DNA of 64,000 bases from Constrictibacter sp. MBR-5 (GTDB lineage Bacteria > Pseudomonadota > Alphaproteobacteria > JAJUGE01): NCBI RefSeq assembly GCF_040549485.1, contig NZ_JBEPTK010000002.1:62001-126000 (forward strand), in the 5' to 3' direction. Below the pieces are notes generated by a model that worked only from the letters and a program-made list of their open reading frames with translations, was not told where the DNA came from and ran no database searches. A program made the translations under genes and the position numbers. This document shows positions 50,576 to 60,078 of this stretch, piece by piece (positions within the stretch are counted from its first letter, which is position 1; every line of letters begins with the position of its first letter).

Positions 50576-51630
50576 ACCCGAACGCCAAACGCATCTCCTA
50601 TTTCGAGTACCTGCCGAACAACGAGGCCTTCAAGGAGGTCGTGGCACGCCGCGCCGACGTCGACCTGACGCGCATGGTCTATGCCGGGCCCGAGGCCGAC
50701 AACTGGAAGCAGCTGGCGCAGACGCACGTCTATCAGGTGACGGCGGCGCGCGACGACCTGCCCCGCCAGTATTTCGCCGAAGCCGACCTTCTGGCGCGCT
50801 GCCCGAACCTGCTCGCCGTGTCGAGCAACGGCGCCGGCTACGACACGGTCGACGCCGACGCCTGCACCGCGGCCGGCGTCCTCGTCGTCAACCAGACGGG
50901 CGGCAACAAGGAAGCGGTCGCCGAGCATGTGCTCGGGCTGATGCTCTGCCTGTGCAAGCGCATCATGGAGACCGACCGCTACATGCGGCACACCGGCGGC
51001 ATCAACCGCAACGCCTACATGGGCACCGAGATCCAGGGCAAGACGATCGGCATCGTCGGCCTCGGCAATGTCGGCTCGCGCGTGGCGCAGATCTGCCGCG
51101 CCGCCTTCGACATGCGCGTGCTGGCCTACGACCCGTACCTGACGGCCGAGCAGTGCCGCGAGCGCGGCGCCGAAAAGTCGGAGCTGCACGACCTGATGCG
51201 CCAGGCCGACTACGTCTCGATCAACTGCCCGCGCAACAAGGAGACGCTGAACCTGATCGACGAGCGCTGCTACGGCCTGATGAAGCCGACGGCGTTCTTC
51301 ATCACCACGGCGCGCGGCGGCATCCACAACGAGGCGGCGCTCGCCAAGGCGCTGTCGGAGAAGCGCATCGCCGGCGCCGGCCTCGACGTCTGGGACGTCG
51401 AGCCGCCGAAGCCCGACGATCCGCTGATGAAGTTCGAGAACGTCGTCGCCAGCCCGCACACAGCCGGCGTGACCTACGAATCCCGCTGGAAGATGGCGAC
51501 CTTCGCCGCCGAGCAGGCGATCCAGATCCTCGACGGCGAGCGCCCGCCGCGCCTGATCAATCCCGAGGTCTGGCCCGCCTATGCGCGCCGCTTCGAGGCG
51601 ATCATGGGCCGCTCGGTCAAGGACGCCTGA
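50572..51630 (+). CDS. D-isomer-specific 2-hydroxyacid dehydrogenase (copy 2)
   Basis: A 352-residue paralogue of the preceding gene with the same layout: SNGAGYDTVDADACTAAGV, Rossmann IGIVGLGNVGSRVAQI, TTARGGIHNEAALAKAL, AGLDVWDVEPPKPDDPL and SPHTAGVTYESR. Start codon overlaps the first gene's stop. Side-by-side differences fall in the N-terminal substrate domain, so the pair may form a heteromer or act on different stereo or chain-length substrates. Confidence 0.9.
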   Translation: MNPNAKRISYFEYLPNNEAFKEVVARRADVDLTRMVYAGPEADNWKQLAQTHVYQVTAARDDLPRQYFAEADLLARCPNLLAVSSNGAGYDTVDADACTAAGVLVVNQTGGNKEAVAEHVLGLMLCLCKRIMETDRYMRHTGGINRNAYMGTEIQGKTIGIVGLGNVGSRVAQICRAAFDMRVLAYDPYLTAEQCRERGAEKSELHDLMRQADYVSINCPRNKETLNLIDERCYGLMKPTAFFITTARGGIHNEAALAKALSEKRIAGAGLDVWDVEPPKPDDPLMKFENVVASPHTAGVTYESRWKMATFAAEQAIQILDGERPPRLINPEVWPAYARRFEAIMGRSVKDA

Positions 51631-51662
51631 GGCACGCCGGGCAGGGCTCCGGGGCGGGGGCG

Positions 51663-52532
51663 TCACACCCCCCGCATCGCCTCCCTAAATCTGCGCATCC
51701 GGTCGATGTGGGCGTCGATGCCCTGCAGGCCGGAGTTCATCGTATTGACCGACAGGTGCGTCGCGTCCAGGTCCTTCCAGGCCTTGGCGCGCGCCGCCCA
51801 CTCGTCCGGCCCGTCCTGCCCGACGACGATCCAGCTCTCGATGCCGATCTCCGCCGGGTCGCGGCCATATTGCCGGGCATAGTTGCGCAGCCGCTCGATC
51901 ATCGGTGCGGCCTTCTCCGGCGTCACGCGCACCGGGATCCAGCCGTCGCCCATCCGGGCGCAGCGCTGCAGCACCGGCTCGGCATGGCCGCCGAACCAGA
52001 TCGGGATCGGCCGCTGGACGGGCAGGGGGTTCAGGCCGGCCTCCTCGATCTTGTCCCACCGCCCGTCGAAGGTGACGAGGTCCTCGGTCCAGAGCCGGCG
52101 CAGCAGCTCGACCTGCTCCTCGATCCGCTTGCCGCGCGTGTGGAAGTCCTGGCCCAGGCTCTCGAATTCGACCGGGTTCCAGCCGATGCCGACGCCGAGC
52201 CGCAGCCGGCCGCCCGACAGCACGTCGACCTCGGCCGCCTGCTTCGCCACCAGCGCCGTCTGGCGCTGCGGCAGGATGATGATGCCGGTCGAGAAGCCGA
52301 TCCGTTTCGTGAAGCCCGCCATGAAGCCGAACAGCACGAACGGCTCGTGGAACAGATGCGTGTGGTTGTAGGGGCCCGGCCAATTCGGCCGGTTGGAAAT
52401 GTCGGCGCCCAGCACGTGGTCGTAGGCCAGGACATAGTCGTAGCCGAGATCCTCCGCCGCCTCGGCCCAGGCACGCACCGGCCCCGGGTCCGCACCGATC
52501 TCGATCTGGGGAAACACCGCACCGATCTGCAT
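51663..52532 (-). CDS. LLM-class flavin-dependent oxidoreductase (TIGR03619 type), paralogue
   Basis: A 289-residue luciferase-like protein close to the one at 20086-20946; both share LPQRQTALVAKQAAEVDVLS-type, LNPLPVQRPIPIWFGG and GVGWNPVE / GIGWNPVE stretches. MQIGAVFPQIEIGADPGPVR begins at 52532. Either F420 or FMN could be used. It is convergent with the dehydrogenase pair and shares the strand of the large hybrid kinase. Confidence 0.87.
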   Translation of the reverse strand: MQIGAVFPQIEIGADPGPVRAWAEAAEDLGYDYVLAYDHVLGADISNRPNWPGPYNHTHLFHEPFVLFGFMAGFTKRIGFSTGIIILPQRQTALVAKQAAEVDVLSGGRLRLGVGIGWNPVEFESLGQDFHTRGKRIEEQVELLRRLWTEDLVTFDGRWDKIEEAGLNPLPVQRPIPIWFGGHAEPVLQRCARMGDGWIPVRVTPEKAAPMIERLRNYARQYGRDPAEIGIESWIVVGQDGPDEWAARAKAWKDLDATHLSVNTMNSGLQGIDAHIDRMRRFREAMRGV

Positions 52533-52606
52533 CGTCTGCTCCCGCCGTTCATTGGTCTCGTGGGAGCTTAGCGCGCGCCGGCCGCCGCCGATATGCACCG
52601 GCTGGG

Positions 52607-55579
52607 CTACGCGTCGATCGCCTCGCGCACCTTTTGCGCCAGATCGGCGCGGCGGAACGGCTTGCTCAGCAGCATCACGCCCTCGTCCAGCCGCCCGTGA
52701 TGGACGATGGCGTTCGCCGTATACCCGGACATAAAGAGGATCTTCAGCCCCGGAAGGCGCTTCCCCGCGGCCTCGGCCACGGCCTTGCCGGACATCGTGT
52801 CCGAGAGGACGACGTCGGTCAGAAGCAGGTCGAACGACGCACCGGCATCCAGCAGCGTCAGCGCCTCCGGCCCGTTGGCGCACGCCTCGACCGCGTAGCC
52901 CAGCGCGCGGAGGCTGGCGACGGTGTGGTGCCGCACCGGTTCGTCGTCCTCGACCACCAGGATCCGCTCCGTGCCGCGCGGCACGACCGCCGGTGCGGGC
53001 GGCGGCTCTTCGGCCACGGCATCCGCGGCGGCGCGCGGGATGTACAGCCGCACCGTCGTGCCCTGGCCCGGTTCGCTGTAGATCTTCACGTGCCCGCCCG
53101 TCTGGCGCGCGAAGCCGTAGACCATGGACAGGCCGAGGCCGGATCCCTTGCCCTGCGGCTTCGTGGTGAAGAAGGGGTCGAAGACGCGGCTCAGCGTCTC
53201 CGGCGACATGCCCGCTCCGGTGTCGGAGACGGCCAGCACGATGTAGGCGCCGGGATCGATCTGGTTCTCCGCCGCATAGGCCTCGTCGACGACGACGTTG
53301 GACGTCTCGATCGTCAGGCGGCCACCCTCCGGCATGGCGTCGCGCGCATTGATCGCGATGTTCAGCAGGGCGTTCTCCAACTCGCCCGGGTCGACCACCG
53401 CCTCCCACAGGTCGTCCGTGGCCATGATCTGGATGTTGATGTTCTCGCCCAGCGTCCGCCGCATCAGGCCTTCCATCCCGGCGACCAGTTCGTCGACGGC
53501 CGTGGTGCGCGGCCGCAGCGGCTGGCGCCGCGCAAAGGCAAGCAGGCGGTGCGTCAGCTCCGCCGCCCGCTCGCCGGCCGCCAGTATGGCTGCGGCCTCT
53601 TCCCGCACCTCCGGCGGGGCGGCGGCGAGATACTCGACCAGGTCCTCGGCGTGGCCCAGGATCACCGTCAAAAGGTTGTTGAAATCGTGCGCCACGCCGC
53701 CCGTCAGCTGTCCGATCACGTCCATCTTCTGCGACTGCCGCAGGCGCTCGTCGGTTTCGACGCGCCGGGTGATGTCGTGGAAATAGGCGGTCAGGCCCTG
53801 CTCGTGCGGGAAGCCGCGCACGGCGAACCACGCCTTCATCGGAGGATAGAAGAACTCGAAGCTGACCGGCTGTCCTTCGCGCCGTGCCCGGTGATACTCG
53901 CCGTAGATCGGGGTGTCCTCGATCCCGGCGAACTGGTCCCACAGCACCCGCCCCATCAACGTCTCGCGGGGCCGCTGCAACTGCCGTTCCGCCTCCTCGT
54001 TCATGTAGACGACGCGCCAGTCGTCATCGAGCGCATAGACCGCGTCCGAGATCGAGCTGAAGATCGTGTCGATCTCCGCCTTCCGCGCGCGGGTCTCCGC
54101 CAGCGCGGTCTGGAGCGCGGCGAACGCCTGCAGCCGTTCGATGACGGCGCCCGTCGTGGAGGCCAGCTGCAGGATTTCGCTGGCGTCGTCGGCCGTGAAG
54201 GCGCCGGCTTCCTTGTCGCACAGCTGGATGATGCCCAGCGTCGCGCCGTCGACGCTCATGATCGGTACGGCCAGGACGTTGTGCCGCGGGGGCGGTGCCT
54301 CGTCCCCGGTACCCGCATGGCCTTCCAGTTCGCTCTGCAGGTCTTTGGCCGTCAGGATAACCGGACGGCCGCGCTCCTCGGTCAGCCGCTGGATCGTCGC
54401 CTCGTCGCGCTCGTGCCGATAGTCGCGCCAGGCTGCATAGCCGTCGGCGGTTACCGTTGCGCGGACCTGCTCCATGTCGCCGGGCATGCGCGTGAGCCGC
54501 GTGACGACCCTGCGGGCCCCGGTAAGCCTGCGCGCCGCGGTCGCCAGCGCGTCGATGGCGGTCGTAGTGTCGCGCGCCTGCGCCAGACGCGCCGCCTCGC
54601 TCGCCAGCAGGGAAAGCCGCTCCGACTGACGCTCGCTCCATGCCCGCTGGCGCTGCGTGTGCCGCAGCACCAAGGCGGAGCCGCCGGCGAACAGCGCCAT
54701 CGCCAGCAGACCGAGGGCGCCGCGGAACAGCAGGCGTGCGCGCCAGGGCGCCAGCACCTCGATCTCGCTGAGGCCGACATAGACCACCGCCCGGTCATTG
54801 GCGGCGCGCCGATAGGCAGTCAGGCGGACCCCGCCGTCCGTCGTGTAGGGCGCGGTGAAGCGGCCGCGGTCGCCTCCGGTATGGAGCCGGCCGAACAGGA
54901 CGCCGCCGGACAGGTCGCGGCCGATGAACTGCTCGTCGAAGGGGCTGCGGGCGATCAGGATGCCGTCGGTGGTAAAGAGGCCGACGGCACCGCCCTTGCC
55001 GAGACGGAGCGCGTCGTAGAAGGCGAGCAGGTAGTCGATCGACAGCGCGGCGCCGGCGACGCCCCCGAAGCTGCCGTCGGGATTGTCGATCCGCCGGGTC
55101 ACGTTCACGTACCAGCGATCGCGTCCGGCGCCGAGGCCCGACTGCCGCGGCGGCCCGATGATCAGCCGATCGCCGTCGCCGGTTTGGTGCTGTTCGAACT
55201 CGGGCAGGGCGCTCGGATCCGCGATGGCCGAGAGAAATTGGTCCGGATTGGCGAGGACCCGACCGTTCGGGTCGATGACGAAGATCGCCTTGGTGGTCGG
55301 CGACCGCGTCTGTCGGTTCGACAGGATTGCCCGGACGGCCTCGGGATCCGTCAGGTCCAGCCGGGCGAGCGGGACGATCGAGTCCGCAACCGTCCGCGTG
55401 GTGAGGTCGAGGGCGACGAGCGTCTGGCGCGTATGCTCGGCCAGTGCGTCGGTCAGGTTCTCGGCATCCGCATAGGCCGCTTCGACGACCTGCCGCCGGT
55501 CGGCGACGCTCTGGGCGGCGATGACGCCGGCCAGCAGGATCGCCACCAGCACGTTCGCGAGAATGATGATGCGGCGCAA
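52607..55579 (-). CDS. Hybrid sensor histidine kinase with Cache, GAF and PAS domains
   Basis: A 990-residue membrane kinase. First helix at 4-23, extracytoplasmic double-Cache domain (about 30-275), second helix (about 283-305), GAF domain (about 330-480), PAS domain (about 495-610), HisKA with His631 in GGVAHDFNNLLTVILGHAED, HATPase (INARDAMPEGGRLTIET, GSGLGLSMVYGFARQTGGHV), and a C-terminal receiver with phosphoacceptor Asp922 in LLLTDVVLSD. Cache domains usually bind small organic acids or amines, which fits the neighbouring TAXI and hydroxyacid genes, but that link is an inference. Confidence 0.92.
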   Translation of the reverse strand: MRRIIILANVLVAILLAGVIAAQSVADRRQVVEAAYADAENLTDALAEHTRQTLVALDLTTRTVADSIVPLARLDLTDPEAVRAILSNRQTRSPTTKAIFVIDPNGRVLANPDQFLSAIADPSALPEFEQHQTGDGDRLIIGPPRQSGLGAGRDRWYVNVTRRIDNPDGSFGGVAGAALSIDYLLAFYDALRLGKGGAVGLFTTDGILIARSPFDEQFIGRDLSGGVLFGRLHTGGDRGRFTAPYTTDGGVRLTAYRRAANDRAVVYVGLSEIEVLAPWRARLLFRGALGLLAMALFAGGSALVLRHTQRQRAWSERQSERLSLLASEAARLAQARDTTTAIDALATAARRLTGARRVVTRLTRMPGDMEQVRATVTADGYAAWRDYRHERDEATIQRLTEERGRPVILTAKDLQSELEGHAGTGDEAPPPRHNVLAVPIMSVDGATLGIIQLCDKEAGAFTADDASEILQLASTTGAVIERLQAFAALQTALAETRARKAEIDTIFSSISDAVYALDDDWRVVYMNEEAERQLQRPRETLMGRVLWDQFAGIEDTPIYGEYHRARREGQPVSFEFFYPPMKAWFAVRGFPHEQGLTAYFHDITRRVETDERLRQSQKMDVIGQLTGGVAHDFNNLLTVILGHAEDLVEYLAAAPPEVREEAAAILAAGERAAELTHRLLAFARRQPLRPRTTAVDELVAGMEGLMRRTLGENINIQIMATDDLWEAVVDPGELENALLNIAINARDAMPEGGRLTIETSNVVVDEAYAAENQIDPGAYIVLAVSDTGAGMSPETLSRVFDPFFTTKPQGKGSGLGLSMVYGFARQTGGHVKIYSEPGQGTTVRLYIPRAAADAVAEEPPPAPAVVPRGTERILVVEDDEPVRHHTVASLRALGYAVEACANGPEALTLLDAGASFDLLLTDVVLSDTMSGKAVAEAAGKRLPGLKILFMSGYTANAIVHHGRLDEGVMLLSKPFRRADLAQKVREAIDA

Positions 55580-55740
55580 CCTACGGCCTCACTGCACAAG
55601 TGCGCCGTCCGCGGGAACGGTCCGGTCAGCCGAAAGAAGCTGGCGGTGACATGACAAGCTTTAAATACCGGCGATTGCGTCGCCGCTGCTTTGCCCCGCG
55701 CTGTTGTAAACATATCCCGGCCGCGTGCGCGGGGGCCAAA

Positions 55741-55770
55741 GGAAACGGGCGCCGACATGGTCGGCGCCCG
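55741..55770 (-). terminator. Terminator after the first TAXI gene
   Basis: Perfect 11-bp stem CGGGCGCCGAC / GTCGGCGCCCG with a three-base loop, followed on the minus strand by TTTCC and TTTGG. It lies 27 bases after the stop of the TAXI gene at 55797. Confidence 0.75.
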
Positions 55771-55796
55771 CATCCTGCTCTACGTCCGGAGAGGCC

Positions 55797-56945
55797 CTAC
55801 TTGAACTCTTTCCAGATCGGGTCCAGGCCGGCGGCCTTCATGCCCTCGTACCGGGCGGCGAGCCACGCGTCGTAGAATTCGCCGCTGGGGTTGCTCGCGA
55901 CGAACTTCTTCCAGATATCCTGGAGGGCCTTCTGGCGCTGGAGCAGTTTCTCCTGGTTGGCCTGCTCGGCCTCGCCCCACTTGCCGGCTTCCTTGTAGTA
56001 GCGGATCGCACCTTCGTGGAAGGGCACCACCCACTTCAGCACCTGCCGGTCGAGCGCATAGCCGCTGGCGGCCGGTGCGGCGTCCTTGAAGTTCGGATAC
56101 TGCTCGAACATCGCCTTGGTCATGGCGTAGCTCGCGTCGGCGGATCCGCTCGGATAGTTCATCACGACCGGATAGGGATAGCTCGCACCCTCCCAGGCCG
56201 GCATGTTGCCCGACGACTCCTTGCACATGTGCGGCGTGAAGTAGGGCGCCAGCGCCTGGACGCGCTTCCAGCCTTCCTTGTCGTCGTGCGGGAGCGGCGG
56301 GAAGAGCAGTCCGCGCGGCGAGTTCTGGACCTTCAGGATGTTGCCCGAATTCGTCGTCGAGAAGAACGAGTCGGCCTGGTTGTTCAGGACGGCGTCGAAC
56401 GCGGCGTTGTTGCCGCCGACGTCGACCGGCTCGACGTCGTTCCAGGTCAGGTCGGCGAAGCGCAGATGCGCCAGCGTGTTGGTGTTCAGCGCCGGCGAGC
56501 CCTTCACGCGGGCGACCCGCTTGCCCTTCAGGTCCGCCAGCGTCTTCACGCCGACGTCGGCCGCCGCGAACTGGCCGAGGCAGTTGTCGCCCATCGACAT
56601 CAGGAGGATGCGCGCTTCCTGCGGGCCCCAGTCCTTGGTGCCGAAGACGTCGACGCCTTCCTGCGAGTAGTAGGTGCCGATGCCGTTGAACGAGAAGTCG
56701 ACCTTGCCTTCGCGCAGCGGAACCATGCGCGACACGTCGTTCTTGCCCGGCAGGACGCGCAGCGTCACGCCGTAGTTGTTCTTGAAGGCGGCGCCGACGG
56801 CGACGGCCTGGCTGTAGCCCGACGAGCCGACGTCATAGGCCGTGACCGCGATGCTCTTGGGCAGCTCCGGTCCGGCCGCGAAGGCACTGCCGGCCGCCGC
56901 GAGCACCGTGGTGGCCGCGAGCGTGGCGAAACTTTTCGATGTCAT
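55797..56945 (-). CDS. TAXI family TRAP transporter solute-binding protein (copy 1)
   Basis: A 382-residue periplasmic binding protein with signal peptide (1-23, ending SAFA) and TAXI-type features: AVTAYDVGSSGYSQAVAVGAAFKNNYGVTLRVLPGKNDVSRMVPLREGKVDFSFNGIGTYY. The ligand class is usually dicarboxylates or glutamate-like acids. The TRAP membrane subunits are not in the window. It is a close duplicate of 57174-58328 (long identical stretches from residue 33 onward). GGGAG lies eight bases before the ATG. Confidence 0.9.
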   Translation of the reverse strand: MTSKSFATLAATTVLAAAGSAFAAGPELPKSIAVTAYDVGSSGYSQAVAVGAAFKNNYGVTLRVLPGKNDVSRMVPLREGKVDFSFNGIGTYYSQEGVDVFGTKDWGPQEARILLMSMGDNCLGQFAAADVGVKTLADLKGKRVARVKGSPALNTNTLAHLRFADLTWNDVEPVDVGGNNAAFDAVLNNQADSFFSTTNSGNILKVQNSPRGLLFPPLPHDDKEGWKRVQALAPYFTPHMCKESSGNMPAWEGASYPYPVVMNYPSGSADASYAMTKAMFEQYPNFKDAAPAASGYALDRQVLKWVVPFHEGAIRYYKEAGKWGEAEQANQEKLLQRQKALQDIWKKFVASNPSGEFYDAWLAARYEGMKAAGLDPIWKEFK

Positions 56946-57101
56946 ATGATGATCTCCCGTCCCTGGTACGACAGCGGTTCATGCCGCTGATATAGCGTTG
57001 CCGCGTTTTTGCCGTTTTTCCGCGCCCGTGTCAAATTTCGTGGCCGGATTCGACGGTGTCGTCGTGTCGAGGCGAACGTCGCTGCGCGCGGAAAACGCGC
57101 A

Positions 57102-57137
57102 GAAAAAGGCCGGCGCGGAGGTCGTCTCCGCGCCGGC
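57102..57137 (-). terminator. Terminator after the second TAXI gene
   Basis: Perfect 12-bp stem GCCGGCGCGGAG / CTCCGCGCCGGC with a GTCGT loop, then CTTTTTC on the minus strand. It lies 37 bases after the stop of the TAXI gene at 57174, so the two copies are separate transcription units. Confidence 0.82.
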
Positions 57138-57173
57138 GATGTCATCGGTCCTGCAGCCGAACGGCCGGCTGAC

Positions 57174-58328
57174 CTACTTGAACTCTTTCCAGATCGGGTT
57201 CAGGCCGGCGGCCTTCATGCCCTCGTAGCGGGCGGCCATCCACGCGTCATAGAAATCGCCCTTCGGCTCGCTCTTGCTGAATTCGGCCCAGATTTTCTTC
57301 AGGGCGTCCTGGCGGGCCAGGAGCTCGTCCTGGTTGGCCTGCTCGGCCTCGCCCCACTTGCCGGCTTCCTTGTAGAAGCGGATCGCGCCCTCGTGGTACG
57401 GCACCACCCACTTCAGCACCTGGTTCTCGAGCGCATAGCCCGCGGCCGCCGGCGCGGCGTCCTTGTAGTTCGGATACTGCTCGAACATCGCCTTGGTGAT
57501 GGCATAGGCGTCGTCGGCCGACTGCTTCGGATAGGTCATCAGCACCGGATACGGATAGCTGGCGCCCTCCCAGGCCGGCATGTTGCCGGCGGATTCCGTG
57601 CAGACGTGCTTGGTGTAGTAGGGCGCGACCTCGTGCACCCGCTTCCAGCCTTCTTCGTCGTTGTGCGGCAGCGGCGGGAAGAACACGCCGCGCGGCGAGT
57701 TCTGCGTCTTCAGGATGCTGCCCGAGTTCGTCGTCGACAGGAACGAGTCGGCCTGGTTGTTCAGGATCGCGTCGAAGGCGGCGCTGTTGCCGCCGACGTC
57801 GACCGGCGTCACGTCGTCCCAGGTCAGGCCGGCGAACCGCAGATGCGCCAGCGTGTTCGTGTTCAGCGCCGGCGAGCCCTTCACGCGGGCGACGCCCTTG
57901 CCCTTCAGGCCGGCCAGCGTCTTCACGCCGACATCCTCGGCCACGAACTGCGTGATGCAGTTGCCGCCCATCGACATCAGCAGGATGCGCGCTTCCTGCG
58001 GGCCCCAGCCCTTGGTGCCGAAGACGTCGACGCCTTCCTGGGCGAAATAGGTGCCGATGCCGTTGAATGAGAAGTCGACCTTGCCCTCGCGCAGCGGGAC
58101 GGTGCGCGACACGTCGTTCTTGCCCGGCAGGACGCGCAGCGTCACGCCGTAGTTGTTCTTGAAGGCGGCGCCGACGGCGACGGCCTGGCTGTAGCCCGAC
58201 GAGCCGACGTCATAGGCCGTGACCGCGATGCTCTTGGGCAGTTCGGGGGCGGCGAGCGCACCGCCGGCGGAGAGGAGGGCGGCCGTGGCGACGGCCGTGA
58301 CGGACAGGGAGGAGGGTACGAACTTCAT
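57174..58328 (-). CDS. TAXI family TRAP transporter solute-binding protein (copy 2)
   Basis: A 384-residue paralogue of the preceding gene: signal peptide (1-27, ending GALAA), then the same KSIAVTAYDVGSSGYSQAVA core and C-terminal YDAWMAARYEGMKAAGLNPI motif. By eye most positions agree between copies; differences cluster around residues 115-150 and 235-330. The start at 58328 begins the signal peptide; an open frame upstream is not protein-like. No TRAP permease adjacent; ghrA-like gene is divergent. Confidence 0.9.
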   Translation of the reverse strand: MKFVPSSLSVTAVATAALLSAGGALAAPELPKSIAVTAYDVGSSGYSQAVAVGAAFKNNYGVTLRVLPGKNDVSRTVPLREGKVDFSFNGIGTYFAQEGVDVFGTKGWGPQEARILLMSMGGNCITQFVAEDVGVKTLAGLKGKGVARVKGSPALNTNTLAHLRFAGLTWDDVTPVDVGGNSAAFDAILNNQADSFLSTTNSGSILKTQNSPRGVFFPPLPHNDEEGWKRVHEVAPYYTKHVCTESAGNMPAWEGASYPYPVLMTYPKQSADDAYAITKAMFEQYPNYKDAAPAAAGYALENQVLKWVVPYHEGAIRFYKEAGKWGEAEQANQDELLARQDALKKIWAEFSKSEPKGDFYDAWMAARYEGMKAAGLNPIWKEFK

Positions 58329-58491
58329 ACGGTAGGGGACTCCATCGAGGGTTCCGTCGGGCTGGAGGTCCGAGCGAACCGGGAAAGTGCGAGCTATCTG
58401 GCGGGTACCACTTGCGATGTCAAACGACGGTCCGGACATTGCTAGGAACCACCTTAACGGCCGATGAAGGCCCGCCAGCGGAAAGGACGTC

Positions 58492-59424
58492 ATGGCCATC
58501 CTGTTCAAGATCGGCGCCGGGGACCCGGAGCTCTGGAAGCGCGAGATCACGGCACGCGTGCCGGGGCAGGAGTTCCGGAGCTGGCCCGAGGTGGGTGATC
58601 CCGACGATATCGAGTTCGTTCTCCTGTTCCGCGCCGAGCCCGGCATGTTCGTGCCGCTGCGCAATCTGAAGGCGATCCTCTGCACTGGTGCCGGCGTCGA
58701 CGGCATCCTCGCCGACCCGGAACTGCCACGCGACGTGCCGCTCGCGCGCATCGTCGATCCGTGGATGACGACCATGATGGCGCAGTGGGTGATCCACGCT
58801 GTGCTGCGGCTGGACCGCCGCATGGACGTCTACGCCGAGCAGCAGCGCCGGGGGGAGTGGCGCGAACTGGAGGAGTGGCGTCCCCAGGCGCCGCGCGTCG
58901 GCATCCTAGGCTGCGGCGAGATCGGCGGCTTTACCGGCAGGGCTCTGGCGGGTCTCGGCTTCGACGTCGCCGGCTGGACGCGCTCGCCGCGCGACCTGGG
59001 CGACGGCATCCAGGGATTCGCCGGCGCGGCAGGGATGGAGCCCTTCCTGCAGCGCACCGACTATCTGGTCTGCCTCCTGCCGCTGACGCCCCAGACCCAG
59101 GGCATCCTGAACGCGCGGACGCTGGCGTCGCTGCCGCAGGGCGCTGCGCTGATCAACGCCGGCCGGGGCGGGCACGTCGTGCAGGAGGACCTGTTGGCCG
59201 CGCTCGATTCGGGCCGGCTTTCCGCCGCCTTTCTCGACGTGACCGATCCCGAGCCGCTGCCCGCCGACCATCCGCTGTGGCGTCACCCGAAAGTGACCAT
59301 CACGCCGCACGTCGCCGGCATCACCAATCCGGTGACCGCCGCCGAGCAGGTCGCGGAGAACATCCGCAGGGCCCTCGACGGCGAGCCGCTGCTCAACCGG
59401 GTCGATCCCCGCGGCGGCTATTGA
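58492..59424 (+). CDS. Glyoxylate/hydroxypyruvate reductase A-like protein
   Basis: A 310-residue 2-hydroxyacid dehydrogenase of the GhrA group. Seen: LKAILCTGAGVDGILADPELP, RIVDPWMTTMMAQWVIHAVL, Rossmann VGILGCGEIGGFTGRALAGLG, LVCLLPLTPQTQGILNARTL, INAGRGGHVVQEDLLAALDSG and catalytic His in PHVAGITNP. Would reduce glyoxylate, hydroxypyruvate or related 2-oxo acids with NADPH. Starts after GAAAGGACGTC. It lies among TAXI, hydroxyacid dehydrogenase and aldolase genes, an organic-acid setting. Confidence 0.9.
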   Translation: MAILFKIGAGDPELWKREITARVPGQEFRSWPEVGDPDDIEFVLLFRAEPGMFVPLRNLKAILCTGAGVDGILADPELPRDVPLARIVDPWMTTMMAQWVIHAVLRLDRRMDVYAEQQRRGEWRELEEWRPQAPRVGILGCGEIGGFTGRALAGLGFDVAGWTRSPRDLGDGIQGFAGAAGMEPFLQRTDYLVCLLPLTPQTQGILNARTLASLPQGAALINAGRGGHVVQEDLLAALDSGRLSAAFLDVTDPEPLPADHPLWRHPKVTITPHVAGITNPVTAAEQVAENIRRALDGEPLLNRVDPRGGY

Positions 59425-60058
59425 GCGGCGGCTCGGAGTCCGATCCGTGTGCCGCGGCATGCGCCCGCAGGAACGTGCCGACGGCGCGATCGACGGCCCG
59501 TTCGCGTTCCTCGGGCGCGGGGTCGGCGTCGACGCAGAGCAGGGCGCGGAGCTGCATATGGCCGACCAGCATGCCGTAGAACTGTTCGGCCGCCGTCTCC
59601 GGCTCGGCGACCGACAGGGTACCCTTGCGCGTCTCGGTCTCGAGCCATGCCGCGAGCGTCCTCACGGCATGATCCGGTCCGGAGGAATAGAGTTCCCGGG
59701 CCAGATCGGGGAACCGCTCGGCGCCGGCGACAAGCATCCGGTGCAGCGCCAGCGAGGTCGGGCGGAGCATCAGGGACAGGAACTGCAGGCCGAGCTTGCG
59801 CAGCACGTCGGTGGGCGTGCCGCCGTGCGGCAGCGTCGCCAGCAGCTCGTCCGTCAGGCCCGCGACGATCGCCCGGAACAGGTCGTCCTTGCTGCCGAAA
59901 TGATTGTAGATCGTCTGTTTGGCCACCCCGGCCTCGGCCGCGATCGTGTCCATCGCGGCTGCCTCGTAGCCGGCCTTCGAGAACACGTCGGCCGCGGCCG
60001 ACAGGATGGCCGCGCGCTTCTGCTCGGACGGGCTGCTCCGGCACGGCTTGCTTGCGAT
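59393..60058 (-). CDS. TetR family transcriptional regulator
   Basis: A TetR-type repressor of about 221 residues. Helix-turn-helix: AAILSAAADVFSKAGYEAAAMDTIAAEAGVAKQTIYNHFGSKDDLFRAIV; the C-terminal part resembles the AcrR-C/TetR_C group (AEQFYGMLVGHMQLRALL). Homology starts at KRAAILSAAADVFS, but there is no ATG, GTG or TTG in frame between the TAG at 60094-60092 and the GTG at 59986, which would cut away most of helix 1. An ATC at 60058 preceded by GGAGTCGGGGAA is given here as the most plausible start; ATT at 60079 and CTG at 60004 are alternatives. Divergent from an RND pump. Confidence 0.8.
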   Translation of the reverse strand: MASKPCRSSPSEQKRAAILSAAADVFSKAGYEAAAMDTIAAEAGVAKQTIYNHFGSKDDLFRAIVAGLTDELLATLPHGGTPTDVLRKLGLQFLSLMLRPTSLALHRMLVAGAERFPDLARELYSSGPDHAVRTLAAWLETETRKGTLSVAEPETAAEQFYGMLVGHMQLRALLCVDADPAPEERERAVDRAVGTFLRAHAAAHGSDSEPPLNSRRGDRPG

Positions 60059-60078
60059 TTCCCCGACTCCGTCGTAAA

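Noticed and set aside
52634-55654. 1006-codon open frame on the plus strand
   Set aside because: Antisense to the hybrid kinase whose catalytic motifs are all in place.
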